64,000 nt of DNA from Teretinema sp942493045 (lineage in GTDB: Bacteria > Spirochaetota > Spirochaetia > Treponematales > Treponemataceae). Within the stretch, counting starts at the first letter, position 1. The number at the start of each line of letters is the position of its first letter. Made by a program: the position numbers and the translations under genes. Location: the NCBI GenBank assembly GCA_942493045.1, contig OW818665.1, forward strand, positions 1,550,001 to 1,614,000, written 5' to 3'. Below are positions 16,474 through 24,990 of the stretch, one piece after another. The notes beneath the pieces were generated by a model. It saw nothing but the letters and a program-made list of their open reading frames with translations, searched no databases and was not told the DNA's origin.

Positions 16474-16663
16474 ACTTTTCCAAAACCTCGCTATTCTGCG
16501 TTTGAATCTTTTCCAGCACCCTGGTCATTTCCTTGTTGCCAACCGAATGGAGAGCCGATATATACGGCACAACAGACAAAAAAAGTATGGAAAAAGCCAT
16601 TATCAGGACGACCGCAATGAGCAGAACGCCGCCTTCATCATTTCCACGAAACGAGATCCGCAT
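16460..16663 (-). CDS. Short GspK/PilX-like membrane protein
   Basis: This encodes 67 residues from the ATG at 16663. NDEGGVLLIAVVLIMAFSILFL gives a pilin-like hydrophobic helix after Gly-Gly but lacks Glu at +5, as is typical of GspK and PilX. It is far shorter than GspK (usually about 300 residues), so only the helix and a small tail remain. A longer open frame reaching back to 16984 overlaps gspG in another phase and is unlikely to be translated. It overlaps gspG by 26 bases. Confidence 0.55.
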   Translation of the reverse strand: MRISFRGNDEGGVLLIAVVLIMAFSILFLSVVPYISALHSVGNKEMTRVLEKIQTQNSEVLEKYDLH

Positions 16664-17066
16664 TTTTTCCCTCGCCTCCTTCCATACCGTCGGCTCCATA
16701 GGAAATAATCGAGAAAGGCAAACCCTTCTCGCCTGGGGCCTTATACAGGTACTGGTTACCCCAGGGATCCTTTGGTAACTCCCGGTCCAGATACGGACCA
16801 TTCCAATCTGCGGGAACCGGAGAGAGCACGGGTTTTTCCCAGAGGGCGGCAAGCCCCTGCCCTTCATTCGGATACGTTCCGCAATCAATGTAGTACGACT
16901 GTAAGGACAATTTAAAAGTGCCGATCTGATTCCGGGCAGACGCAATTTTTGCCTGATCGATATACTTGATCGCCGAAAAACCAACGCCTGCAGAAAGTAT
17001 CAAGATAATCGCTATCACGATAATTGTTTCAATGAAAGTAAATCCCTCATCCTGCTGCTTTTTCAT
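16638..17066 (-). CDS. gspG: Major pseudopilin GspG of a type II secretion system
   Basis: This encodes 142 residues. The leader MKKQQDEG is followed by the cleavage point and mature FTFIETIIVIAII, with Glu at +5. The rest is the standard GspG fold: TYPNEGQGLAALWEKP, the PKDPWGNQYLY segment and a calcium-binding end (SYGADGMEGGEGKNADLVSW). These features identify a T2SS pseudopilin rather than a type IV pilin. The subunit forms the piston-like pseudopilus that pushes cargo through the secretin. Confidence 0.93.
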   Translation of the reverse strand: MKKQQDEGFTFIETIIVIAIILILSAGVGFSAIKYIDQAKIASARNQIGTFKLSLQSYYIDCGTYPNEGQGLAALWEKPVLSPVPADWNGPYLDRELPKDPWGNQYLYKAPGEKGLPFSIISYGADGMEGGEGKNADLVSWK

Positions 17067-18031
17067 ATAAATCCTCCAACGTTTGTCAGTATGGGCAGTA
17101 TTGTGGTTTGCACAAGAATCAACAAATATATGCCGGTAATTATTATTACCACCGGCTCGATCATTCGCGAAATAATCGCCCTGGCTCGCTGATCTTTCTT
17201 TTTATAAAAATCGGCCAGCGAGAAAAAAACATGCCCTGCGCCATTTTGCTCCTCTGCGATTGTGAGCCAACCCACAACGAAGGGAGAAAAAAAACCGGTA
17301 TTTGCAAACGCTTGGGCAAGAGGCACTCCCGAGGTAATATCCCGCTTGATTCTGACTAAAGCCATACCGGACTTCTTTTTTTCCGTACCCCTGATACATT
17401 GCGTCAAGGCGTGACCCAAGGGTATATTAGCCTGCGTTAAAAAAGAAAGAAGCGAAAAAACCCTGTACTCCTCGGACTCGCTCGCCAAATACTTTCTGAT
17501 GATATAAAAAAGCAGAATGGCCGCAAGTATCAAAAACAGCCCTGCATTAATGATCCCGGAGGTTATCGACTGAATGGTAAGAGCCGTTGTAATTCCCGTT
17601 CCCTGTAAAAAGGGAAGCCCCATAAACAGGATTACCAACGTCCCTACAAGCGCTATCAGAATAATTGCGGCAGGATAAATCAGAGCAGTAATAAATACCT
17701 CCCGGACTTCACGCTTCCTGTTAAAATCTTCTTCAATGCTGCGCAATATCTGTAAAAGGGATCCAGTGCGCTCACCCGCAGAAATCAAAGCAAGATGGAG
17801 AGGCGAATACCTCACCTTCGAAGACCCTTCTGCCGACATTTCCGCAAGGGCAACAGAAAAGGTTTCACCTTTGCGCATTGTTTCAAGGATTTGAGATGCA
17901 ACCTGCCGATGCGACACACTCATTCCCGGCCGGGCAAGAAGTCGCAGTGCATCGGTGAGCGAGGTAGACCCTTCCAATAAGGACAGGAGCATCTGGGTAA
18001 AGGTTGACGTACAAGTGTCCCTTGTCATCAC
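17063..18031 (-). CDS. gspF: T2SS inner-membrane platform protein GspF
   Basis: This encodes 322 residues with two T2SF-type cytoplasmic domains (about residues 10-115 and 200-290) and three membrane helices (VFITALIYPAAIILIALV, INAGLFLILAAILLFYI and the C-terminal IIIITGIYLLILVQTTI). GspF couples the ATPase to pseudopilus assembly. It is shorter than typical GspF (about 400), mainly at the N-terminus. It overlaps gspE and gspG by four bases each. Confidence 0.9.
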   Translation of the reverse strand: MMTRDTCTSTFTQMLLSLLEGSTSLTDALRLLARPGMSVSHRQVASQILETMRKGETFSVALAEMSAEGSSKVRYSPLHLALISAGERTGSLLQILRSIEEDFNRKREVREVFITALIYPAAIILIALVGTLVILFMGLPFLQGTGITTALTIQSITSGIINAGLFLILAAILLFYIIRKYLASESEEYRVFSLLSFLTQANIPLGHALTQCIRGTEKKKSGMALVRIKRDITSGVPLAQAFANTGFFSPFVVGWLTIAEEQNGAGHVFFSLADFYKKKDQRARAIISRMIEPVVIIITGIYLLILVQTTILPILTNVGGFI

Positions 18032-19407
18032 CCACCCCCCAACTCACGGGCCAGTTCTGCCTTATTCGTAATCTTTAATGCGATCTTGGCTTTCGCATCC
18101 TCCCGCAAGTCGCTAATCTGCATTTTTTGCACGGCATTGCGCAGTTGTGATTCCTTATCATTATTAGAGATCATGTCTGCGAGTATTGGATTTATAGGAA
18201 TAATTTCCGCTGCCACAATTCGTCCTGAATACCCGGTATTGGAACACGTTGGGCAACCTTTTCCTTTACACCGCGTACAAATACGCCTTAAGAGGCGTTG
18301 ACACACTATTGAGCGAAGAACTGTGGCAATCTGATACCCCGGGACACCCATATTAGTCAAACGGGAGATGGTCTCCAGAGCATTACTGGTATGCAAGGTC
18401 GCGAAAACCAGATGCCCGGTCAAGGCAGCTCGAACCGCCAACTCAGCGGTATCAACATCCCGAATTTCGCCAATCATAATAATATCAGGGTCTTGGCGGA
18501 AAACTCGGCGTAATAGGGTATCAAAGCCCAGATCAAGATCATCATTGGTCTGAATCTGGGTAATCCCTTCAATTTTATACTCGACCGGATCCTCTATACT
18601 GATAATCTTCAGGTGCTGAGCGTTGAGCCTTCTAAGCAATGCGGATAATGTCGTCGTCTTTCCCGAACCGGTAGGACCGGTAACCAAGACCAGACCCGAT
18701 ACCAAACCGAGTATGGACTCAAGCTCCAGAAGATGTGATTTTGAAAAGCCAAGGTCTTCAAGAGAAAGCGGCCGGTCGGTCCGGTTAAGCAGTCGCAGAA
18801 CAATTGATTCTCCATGAATAGTAGGCGTAATTGACAAACGGGCATCAAGAGAAAATCCGCCGGAAACGATATCGATACGCCCGTCTTGAGGACGCCGGCT
18901 TTCCATGACATTCAAATTCGAAAGTAATTTTAACCGCGCAGAAATAGCCAGGGCCTTTTCCAGTGAAATAGTACGAACAAGCACAAGCAGTCCATCGATT
19001 CGAAAACGCACCCGCGCATCCAGTTCCTCAAACTCTATATGAATGTCTGAAGCTTTCCGGGAAACAGCCTCCAGAAAAATACTGTTCAGGAAGTTGATCA
19101 GAGGGGCATCATTTTCTATTTGATCGATACTGAATTTGTTTCCCGACGTCTGAACAGGGTCAAGATCCGATACCAACCGCTTTCGCGACGGCTCTTCCGA
19201 AAACAGTCTAGAAAGCTGCAATTTAAAGGAATCTGAATCTATCTGCTCAAATAGAATTTTATACTCAGGATAGGCCTTTATAATTCTGGTTCGCAGCACA
19301 GTATCATCCGGATTGAGCATGCCGATACGCACGTTTTTCTCACCTGTCAGGGAAAAGACGACTCCATTATGCGCGCAAAAAGCGGGTGAAAGCTGCATTG
19401 AACTCAT
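18028..19407 (-). CDS. gspE: T2SS assembly ATPase GspE
   Basis: This encodes 459 residues. Residues about 110-125 carry KASDIHIE, typical of GspE/PilB. Walker A is GPTGSGKT (244-251), the Walker B region reads DPDIIMIGEIRD, and a His box (GHLVFATLHTSNA) follows. A four-Cys zinc site is CTRCKGKGCPTC. It drives pseudopilus assembly by ATP hydrolysis at the inner membrane. It overlaps gspD and gspF by four bases each. Confidence 0.95.
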   Translation of the reverse strand: MSSMQLSPAFCAHNGVVFSLTGEKNVRIGMLNPDDTVLRTRIIKAYPEYKILFEQIDSDSFKLQLSRLFSEEPSRKRLVSDLDPVQTSGNKFSIDQIENDAPLINFLNSIFLEAVSRKASDIHIEFEELDARVRFRIDGLLVLVRTISLEKALAISARLKLLSNLNVMESRRPQDGRIDIVSGGFSLDARLSITPTIHGESIVLRLLNRTDRPLSLEDLGFSKSHLLELESILGLVSGLVLVTGPTGSGKTTTLSALLRRLNAQHLKIISIEDPVEYKIEGITQIQTNDDLDLGFDTLLRRVFRQDPDIIMIGEIRDVDTAELAVRAALTGHLVFATLHTSNALETISRLTNMGVPGYQIATVLRSIVCQRLLRRICTRCKGKGCPTCSNTGYSGRIVAAEIIPINPILADMISNNDKESQLRNAVQKMQISDLREDAKAKIALKITNKAELARELGGG

Positions 19408-21419
19408 TCTTCCTTACCGATAAACGGCGCGACCAAACGATTATATATTGAGGCGGTCTTTAAACCGGCATCAGTATATTCATCACTGCCTAAATCAATA
19501 TGCGGCACAAGGTAGATTATCATCTGCGTGTTCTCGGTCGAACTGTTTCTGTTTCTGAAAAGCCACCCCAAAACCGGAATCCTTGAAAGAAAAGGCAACC
19601 TCTCTTCAACTATAGTCGAATCATTTTGCCGAAGCCCGCTCAAGACGACTGTCTCACCGGAACGCGAACGTACCTGCGTGGTAATAACCTTCTCTGAAGT
19701 CGGAGGCGGGTTTCCGACACTGGATGAGACATCCGCGCCACGCTTGGATACAGAAGCAGTGACCGTTGTGGTTATCATTCCATCACCGGATACCCAGCCA
19801 TTAATATTGAGCAGTAAACCGGAAATTATTTCACGCGTAATTCCCGTGTAAACCGGCTTGCCGGTATCTGGGTCGACATTTGAATCCCTGTAACGATAGG
19901 TACTGGTATTCTGGAATTTAATCTCCTGCCCAGACAAGCCATATAAAGTAGTGTCGGCAAAAACATTTGCCTGATTCTCTGAAAGCGCGACGTTCATTTT
20001 CGCAGCAAATTGATATCCAAACACCGTAACAACGTCAAAATTTAAATTAAGCAGGCTTCCAAGGCTGCCAGTGACCATAGAAGTATCACCCGGCTGCAAC
20101 TGACGGGCGTCCACGTTCGTACCCCATTTCAGGTTTGAACTGTCCTGAAATTGCACAATCAGCAAGTCATAACGAATTCGCGTACGTGGTCTGTCAATAA
20201 TCTCGAGATCAGCAAGAAACAAGGCTCGATTCTCCATTGTCCCACGGAAAAAAAAGGTATTGCCATTACCGGTATCTATTATGTCGTTGCGGGTAACGGA
20301 CGGCGGCAGGGCCTTCAATAAGTCTTCCGTCTTAATGTATTTTAGGCGGATCGGTATTGTCTGGGCACCTGTATCAATTGATTGAAGGTAGTTATTTATT
20401 TCAATCACGGTTTCATCATTTACATGGGACAGAAAACCTTTCCCATCCGGGATAGCTATGGTTACTAATGTAGGAAACCTGGTTTGCAGCAGAGGAAGAA
20501 AGGTTTCCATAGGGATATATTTTAAGTCAAAGCGCTTCCAGCTCTTGCCATCATTTCTGAGGTTCTTAATTATCTCGGCTTGCTGAATTGGAAAGATGTA
20601 CCAGACATTATTAATCTCCGCATACTCGGCTCCGCTCTGTTCCAGAATAAGGGACAAGCTTTCTTGGAAAGATTTGCCGCTAAAACGGATTCGCTCGATA
20701 ATTTGATCGCCCCGCACAAACGAAGAAAATTCCTTTCGCCCGATATTAAAAAAACTTTCTAGCACCTCGGACAGTTTTACCTTCTCACCGCTAATTTCGT
20801 AAATGCCGCCATTTTCTCGTATGCGAACATTACCGGTAGGAGAAGAAATTGCACTAGCCGGTTGAGAGGCTATCCTCTTGACCTGAATAAATTTTTCGTT
20901 GGAAAAAACCTGATAATCACTGAATGATTTCATCACCAGTTCAGCCGCTTCTTGAAGAGTAGCGTCCGTAATGTGAAGCGATAATTTGACACTGGGAAGG
21001 ATATCCTGAACAATTGTGGTTTTCGTGGAAAATGAGAGTTTTTCCAATATTTGGGAGGGGCTTACATCCAGCCCGTCGAAGGTTATTAAATTATTCTCGT
21101 CAATGTGCAGCCGTATTCGAGATACGGTCCATAATTCCGGGGTCTTTTCCACGTAGAGACGATTAGTTACCAAAAAAGTATCAAAAGCCATTGTAAAGTC
21201 AGATCCTACAAACTGAAAACTGGCGGTACCGGTTACCGTGTCATCGGCGACAATTGGGATTTTTACATAACTGGAAAGAGAATACAAAATATCCCTGATA
21301 TTCTGGTTAAGAAATTCAAAACTAATCACGCCCGGAGAACGGGAAGATTGTGAGTGTACAAAGCTGGTCGGGATTAGCAGAAGCATTAAACTGATAACTA
21401 AGACATTTCGTTTCATCAT
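19404..21419 (-). CDS. gspD: T2SS outer-membrane secretin GspD
   Basis: This encodes 671 residues from the ATG at 21419 (a second ATG follows directly). A signal peptide ends near FVHSQ. N-domains follow: FEFLNQNIRDILYSLSSY is the N0/STN-like part, and repeated secretin N-domains extend to about residue 420. The secretin core ends with the family signature SRIPVLGWLFRNRN and YLVPHI. A longer open frame back to 21608 overlaps the prepilin peptidase gene out of phase and lacks a signal peptide, so I reject it. The protein should form the gated outer-membrane channel. Confidence 0.93.
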   Translation of the reverse strand: MMKRNVLVISLMLLLIPTSFVHSQSSRSPGVISFEFLNQNIRDILYSLSSYVKIPIVADDTVTGTASFQFVGSDFTMAFDTFLVTNRLYVEKTPELWTVSRIRLHIDENNLITFDGLDVSPSQILEKLSFSTKTTIVQDILPSVKLSLHITDATLQEAAELVMKSFSDYQVFSNEKFIQVKRIASQPASAISSPTGNVRIRENGGIYEISGEKVKLSEVLESFFNIGRKEFSSFVRGDQIIERIRFSGKSFQESLSLILEQSGAEYAEINNVWYIFPIQQAEIIKNLRNDGKSWKRFDLKYIPMETFLPLLQTRFPTLVTIAIPDGKGFLSHVNDETVIEINNYLQSIDTGAQTIPIRLKYIKTEDLLKALPPSVTRNDIIDTGNGNTFFFRGTMENRALFLADLEIIDRPRTRIRYDLLIVQFQDSSNLKWGTNVDARQLQPGDTSMVTGSLGSLLNLNFDVVTVFGYQFAAKMNVALSENQANVFADTTLYGLSGQEIKFQNTSTYRYRDSNVDPDTGKPVYTGITREIISGLLLNINGWVSGDGMITTTVTASVSKRGADVSSSVGNPPPTSEKVITTQVRSRSGETVVLSGLRQNDSTIVEERLPFLSRIPVLGWLFRNRNSSTENTQMIIYLVPHIDLGSDEYTDAGLKTASIYNRLVAPFIGKEE

Positions 21420-21427
21420 TTGTAGAA

Positions 21428-21853
21428 TCAACCTTTGGTCAATAAAATAGTATATGAGAACAGGGCTCCCATTGAGAGAAAAGGAATAAAAGGCACCTTT
21501 CTTTTCTGCCAAAACCAACAAAAACAAAAAGTAAGAAGGCAAGCAAACGTCACTGCAAGATACCACCATATCGGACCAAGAAAAACACCAATCAGTGAAG
21601 AGAACCACACATCCGCCAGCCCCAGTTTCTTTCCGGAAACGAACCTAACTAAAAGAAATAACATACACCCCAGAATGCATCCATAAATAGACATAATGGA
21701 TCTTCCCATTCCGCCGGTAAAAAAAATAGAAATCACCATAAGTATTATTGCTACAAAAAGTTGAAAACGCGGCACACTGCCTTTCTGGTAATCGATCAGA
21801 GAAAAGTAAAAGCTGAAGGAAAAGAAAAGAATCGAACTAATCAGCATCGACAT
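21428..21853 (-). CDS. gspO: Prepilin peptidase (A24), short GspO type
   Basis: This encodes a 141-residue polytopic membrane protein. The two catalytic aspartates are Asp21 (SLIDYQKGSVP) and Asp81 (KLGLADVWFSS). It lacks the N-terminal cytoplasmic methyltransferase domain of full-length PilD/GspO, as in the short TadV-like forms. It should cleave the GspG leader. It is the first gene of the leftward operon and ends 8 bases before gspD. Confidence 0.85.
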   Translation of the reverse strand: MSMLISSILFFSFSFYFSLIDYQKGSVPRFQLFVAIILMVISIFFTGGMGRSIMSIYGCILGCMLFLLVRFVSGKKLGLADVWFSSLIGVFLGPIWWYLAVTFACLLTFCFCWFWQKRKVPFIPFLSMGALFSYTILLTKG

Positions 21854-22004
21854 TTTCCATTTAAAACTAGTAAAGATACCCTACTATACCCCATGTTTTT
21901 TAGATGCGCAATGTTATGTAGATTTCCAGCCAGAATTTGTCTCTTTTTTGCAATCAAATCCGTTAATCAACTAAGTTAACCAGTTTACTTAAGCGCATAA
22001 GTTC

Positions 22005-22258
22005 TTGTGCAATGAAATGTGCAATGAAATGTGCAATGCGCTATTCTGATTCTTCGTGATGACGTCTGATAACACCTGATATTGACAAAAACACCGAAAA
22101 AAAAGAGAAAAAGTTGTAGCAAATCAGTCAAGAATTCGCAAAAAAAAAGTACTTTTAAGGCGTGGGATCGGTGCATGAATGCACCGAAAGCTCCGTAGAG
22201 GGCCTGGAAGGAGACGACAGGATGTCGTCGACTGGAGGGCGAATCCATCGCGGCTCAG
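22005..22258 (+). repeat. Island-flanking repeat, right copy, plus structured element
   Basis: Bases 22005-22166 repeat 3228-3372, with three instead of two TGTGCAATGAAA-type units. At the position where copy 1 continues into the tRNA-Lys T arm, this copy continues into the structured element (22167-22258). That element ends in the same partial T arm, GAATCCATCGCGGCTCAG. It has hairpins CGGTGCA-TGAA-TGCACCG and GACGAC-AGGAT-GTCGTC. No gene is supported in 21854-22370. Confidence 0.65.
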
Positions 22259-22370
22259 TAATACTATCAATAACTTGCTTTTGATTATCCGCTGTAAACC
22301 ATGCTAATATGCACACTGTGCTTTCATAAAAAAAATACTTAACCAGCTTCAACTAAAATTCAACCTCACC

Positions 22371-22997
22371 CTAAACTGATATTTCCCGTAGCAAAGTCTT
22401 ATCGCTCTCGTCGCTCTCCAATCCAGCTATGCTGATGTTATCCATGACGTACGCGGTAACAGTCATGCAGGCTGTAACGATCTCGGTGATGTCCAACTGC
22501 GGCGATCTGGTGTCCGGCCGATAGCGTTTGTGCAGATCACGTAAGACTTTTTCAGGATCAATCGCCGACAGCGAATCAGGGCTTGTGTCGCCGCGGATCA
22601 GGCGCAGCGTGGTGCGCAGGCTTTCGGCGGTAACCGTTTTAAGGAACAGGTCATGCAATTCATCTTCAAAGGCCAGATGCACTTTCAGCTTATTGGGTTT
22701 CATATTATGCGCCGCGGTAAAAAAATCGGCTACATAGTGCAAAACGATTCCAAGATCTTCACTGAATTTTTTATTTTTCTTTTCCGGATTCAGGCGGTAT
22801 CGAATCAGCTTGTGAATTTTTCTGATGACAAAACCCCGGGAATAACGCCAAAAATGGGGGTGCCGTACAAACAACGAACTGCGATCGGGCTTTACAGAAC
22901 CCTTGATCAAACGCTTTTTACTCAACGTAACATTCCAGGTTTCACAAAGCACCGGAAACAGTTCAGTGGCCAAATAGGCATGTGTTTGGTATGTCAT
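22371..22997 (-). CDS. Zinc-dependent phospholipase C-like protein
   Basis: This encodes 208 residues from the ATG at 22997 (MTYQTHAYLATEL); starts at 23075 or 23087 would add up to 30 residues of low-quality sequence. The pattern of an early His and the central DLGIVLHYVADFFTAAHN resembles the His/Asp metal site of the zinc-dependent phospholipase C / S1-P1 nuclease fold. No signal peptide is evident. It is not part of the secretion operon: the flanking repeat separates them. Substrate is unknown. Confidence 0.6.
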   Translation of the reverse strand: MTYQTHAYLATELFPVLCETWNVTLSKKRLIKGSVKPDRSSLFVRHPHFWRYSRGFVIRKIHKLIRYRLNPEKKNKKFSEDLGIVLHYVADFFTAAHNMKPNKLKVHLAFEDELHDLFLKTVTAESLRTTLRLIRGDTSPDSLSAIDPEKVLRDLHKRYRPDTRSPQLDITEIVTACMTVTAYVMDNISIAGLESDESDKTLLREISV

Positions 22998-23161
22998 GAG
23001 ATCAACATGGCTACGCTTGGTTAACGCAGTATCAGACGGTGATGAGAAATCGGTTAAAACAAAGAAGACACTCATCAAAGGAAACAAATTAACGGTTATT
23101 TAAAAGAACTTTCACATCATCATTACATTTCTCCCTGATTATACAGTCAGGAGGAACAGCG

Positions 23162-24232
23162 ATGCGTATCACCATAGCTATTAACGGCGAGGGTCGGGGA
23201 CACTTCTCGCGGGCGAGAGCTCTCGCGGAGCATCTTTCAAAATCCTATGACATTACCTTTCGAGCGCCGCAGCATCTGTGCGACGAATTGCGATCCCTGT
23301 TTCCACAAGCCTGCGTTAAGACCATACCATATCTGGCTTTCGTTCAAAAGGGATTCAGCATCGATTACGCCAAGACGGTCATGGTTAATCTGGCCTTAGT
23401 GGCCCGTTCCTTCCGTATTCATACCAGAATTGCGCGGGAACTGCGCGAGGACCGCAGCCAGATTGTGATATCGGACTTTGAGCCGTTTTGCTCGAGAGCG
23501 GCAAAATTAGCAGGCATTCCGGTGCTGCAGCTGAATCATCCGGCTATCGTGCAGCGGACCGATGACCGGTCGTTCGCTGGCCTTGTCTCCCGGATAGTCT
23601 CGGCTTATATGACCGCCAAAGCCGACCGCACCATTGTCTGCTCCTTCTTCAACGGGGATGTCGGACCGATCATCAGATCAGCGCTCCGCAACCAAAAAAG
23701 AAGCGACGGAAACTATTTCGTGGTCTATCAAAAAGATATGTACCGGGAGCATCTGGAACCGGTACTGAACAAAATCGGACAAAGTCAGTTCCGTATTTTT
23801 CCGAACGCAAAAGCCGATTACGAAGCCAGCCTGGCCGGCTCAGCCGGCTTGATCGCGCCGGCCGGACATCAGAGCATCTCCGAAGCCCTGGCCCTGGGGA
23901 AACCGGTATTCGTCATTCCGGTAGAGGGGCAATTCGAACAGGAACTGAACGCCCGGATGCTGCGGGAGTCCGGAGCCGGTGATGCCTCCACTATTCAGGA
24001 TTTATCCGAGCGCCTGCCCCGCTTTATCGCCGATATCGAACAATACCGGCTGCGTTTACGGAATTTTACTCAAGAGGATTCGTTCTCCACCGGTCGTACC
24101 TGGCATCTGTCCGATGACACTGATCGGGCCGTCTCCCTGGTTGAACAGTTTATCCAGGAAAGCCGTATCCGCCCGGAATGGAAACGCGAACGGACCCTGG
24201 CCCCCCTGCTCACTGCCCTGTTTGCCGAATAA
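23162..24232 (+). CDS. Glycosyltransferase, MurG/GT28-like fold
   Basis: This encodes 356 residues. It begins MRITIAINGEGRGHFSRARALAEHL, a nucleotide-sugar glycosyltransferase start with the glycine-rich GEGRGH turn. The C-terminal half carries GLIAPAGHQSISEALALGKPVFVIP, the sugar-nucleotide binding region of GT-B enzymes (including the MJ1255/VC2487-type proteins). AGGAGG precedes the ATG. It probably glycosylates a lipid or cell-envelope acceptor; the acceptor cannot be told from sequence. Confidence 0.8.
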   Translation: MRITIAINGEGRGHFSRARALAEHLSKSYDITFRAPQHLCDELRSLFPQACVKTIPYLAFVQKGFSIDYAKTVMVNLALVARSFRIHTRIARELREDRSQIVISDFEPFCSRAAKLAGIPVLQLNHPAIVQRTDDRSFAGLVSRIVSAYMTAKADRTIVCSFFNGDVGPIIRSALRNQKRSDGNYFVVYQKDMYREHLEPVLNKIGQSQFRIFPNAKADYEASLAGSAGLIAPAGHQSISEALALGKPVFVIPVEGQFEQELNARMLRESGAGDASTIQDLSERLPRFIADIEQYRLRLRNFTQEDSFSTGRTWHLSDDTDRAVSLVEQFIQESRIRPEWKRERTLAPLLTALFAE

Positions 24233-24258
24233 ACCGCTTAGCCCTGTTATTGTACCGG

Positions 24259-24287
24259 TTGACAGATATTTCGTCACAGCGCATAAT
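24259..24287 (+). promoter_or_regulatory. Sigma-70-type promoter for the DUF134-NifX gene
   Basis: TTGACA (24259-24264), a 17-bp spacer and CATAAT (24282-24287) make a near-consensus promoter. The -10 box lies inside the palindrome at 24277-24310. Confidence 0.7.
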
Positions 24288-24310
24288 GAACATATGCTCA
24301 TTACGCGCTG
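24277..24310. promoter_or_regulatory. Palindromic operator candidate
   Basis: A 34-bp imperfect palindrome has outer arms CAGCGC/GCGCTG and core TAATGAACATATGCTCATTA (24284-24303). It overlaps the -10 box and lies just upstream of a gene encoding a DUF134 helix-turn-helix domain, so autoregulation is a natural inference. Confidence 0.6.
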
Positions 24311-24321
24311 TGGAAAAACCG

Positions 24322-24990
24322 ATGCCCCGCCCGGAAAATAAACGCTGCCTCCAGCAAACCATTCCTTCAAACGCTTTTAAGCCGATCGGCGTAAAAGCCC
24401 AGACGCTCTCTGAGGTAATACTCAGCGCGGACGAGGCCGAAGCGCTGCGTCTTTCGGACCTTGAAGGACTGTACCAGGAAGCCGCGGCCCGGCGGATGGC
24501 CGTTTCCAGACCGACCTTCGGCAGAATTATCGACTCAGCCCGGCGTAAAACGGCAGACGCCCTGCTTAACGGCAAAATCCTCCGCATCAATGGCGGAGAG
24601 AAATCTATCACTGTATCAGGAGAAAAGAGTATGAAAATTGCGGTACCTTCACGCGACGGGCAAATTGATGAGCATTTCGGACACTGCAAGGAATTCCTGG
24701 TGTTCAGCGCCAGCGGAAAAGAACTCATTCCCGAGTGCAGCATGCCTTCTCCGGAGGGCTGCGGCTGCAAATCCGGAATTGCCGGCGATCTCGCCGCGGC
24801 CGGGATCACCCATCTGGTAGCCGGAAATATGGGCGCGGGCGCCGTACGGGTGCTTGAGTCTCATGGAATAAAGGTCATTCGGGGCGCCAGCGGCGACGCC
24901 GCCAAAGCCGTACAGCAGTTCGTTGCCGGCACGCTTACCGATTCCGGCACACTGTGCTCCAGTCATGGTGAACATGAATGCGCGCACTGA
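24322..24990 (+). CDS. DUF134 helix-turn-helix fused to NifX/NifB-type cofactor domain
   Basis: This encodes 222 residues. Residues 1-95 are DUF134, a helix-turn-helix family (start MPRPENKR; EAEALRLSDLEGLYQEAAARR; SRPTFGRIIDSAR). Residues about 104-205 are a dinitrogenase iron-molybdenum cofactor-type domain (MKIAVPSRDGQIDEHFGHC), a fold that binds metal clusters. I chose the ATG that gives the usual DUF134 start; GTG at 24310 would add four residues. The fused architecture suggests a metal-cluster-sensing regulator, though this is inferred. It overlaps the next gene by 13 bases. The C-terminus (CSSHGEHECAH) is rich in Cys and His. Confidence 0.85.
   Translation: MPRPENKRCLQQTIPSNAFKPIGVKAQTLSEVILSADEAEALRLSDLEGLYQEAAARRMAVSRPTFGRIIDSARRKTADALLNGKILRINGGEKSITVSGEKSMKIAVPSRDGQIDEHFGHCKEFLVFSASGKELIPECSMPSPEGCGCKSGIAGDLAAAGITHLVAGNMGAGAVRVLESHGIKVIRGASGDAAKAVQQFVAGTLTDSGTLCSSHGEHECAH

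Noticed and set aside
16664..16984. Long N-terminal extension of the GspK/PilX-like protein
   Set aside because: It overlaps gspG in another phase and resembles no protein. The ATG at 16663 gives a proper pilin-type start.
14768..21853. Type IV pilus rather than type II secretion
   Set aside because: GspG has the calcium-binding C-terminal end of T2SS pseudopilins, there is only one GspE-like ATPase, and no PilT, PilQ-type or pilin genes are present. A T2SS is the better reading.
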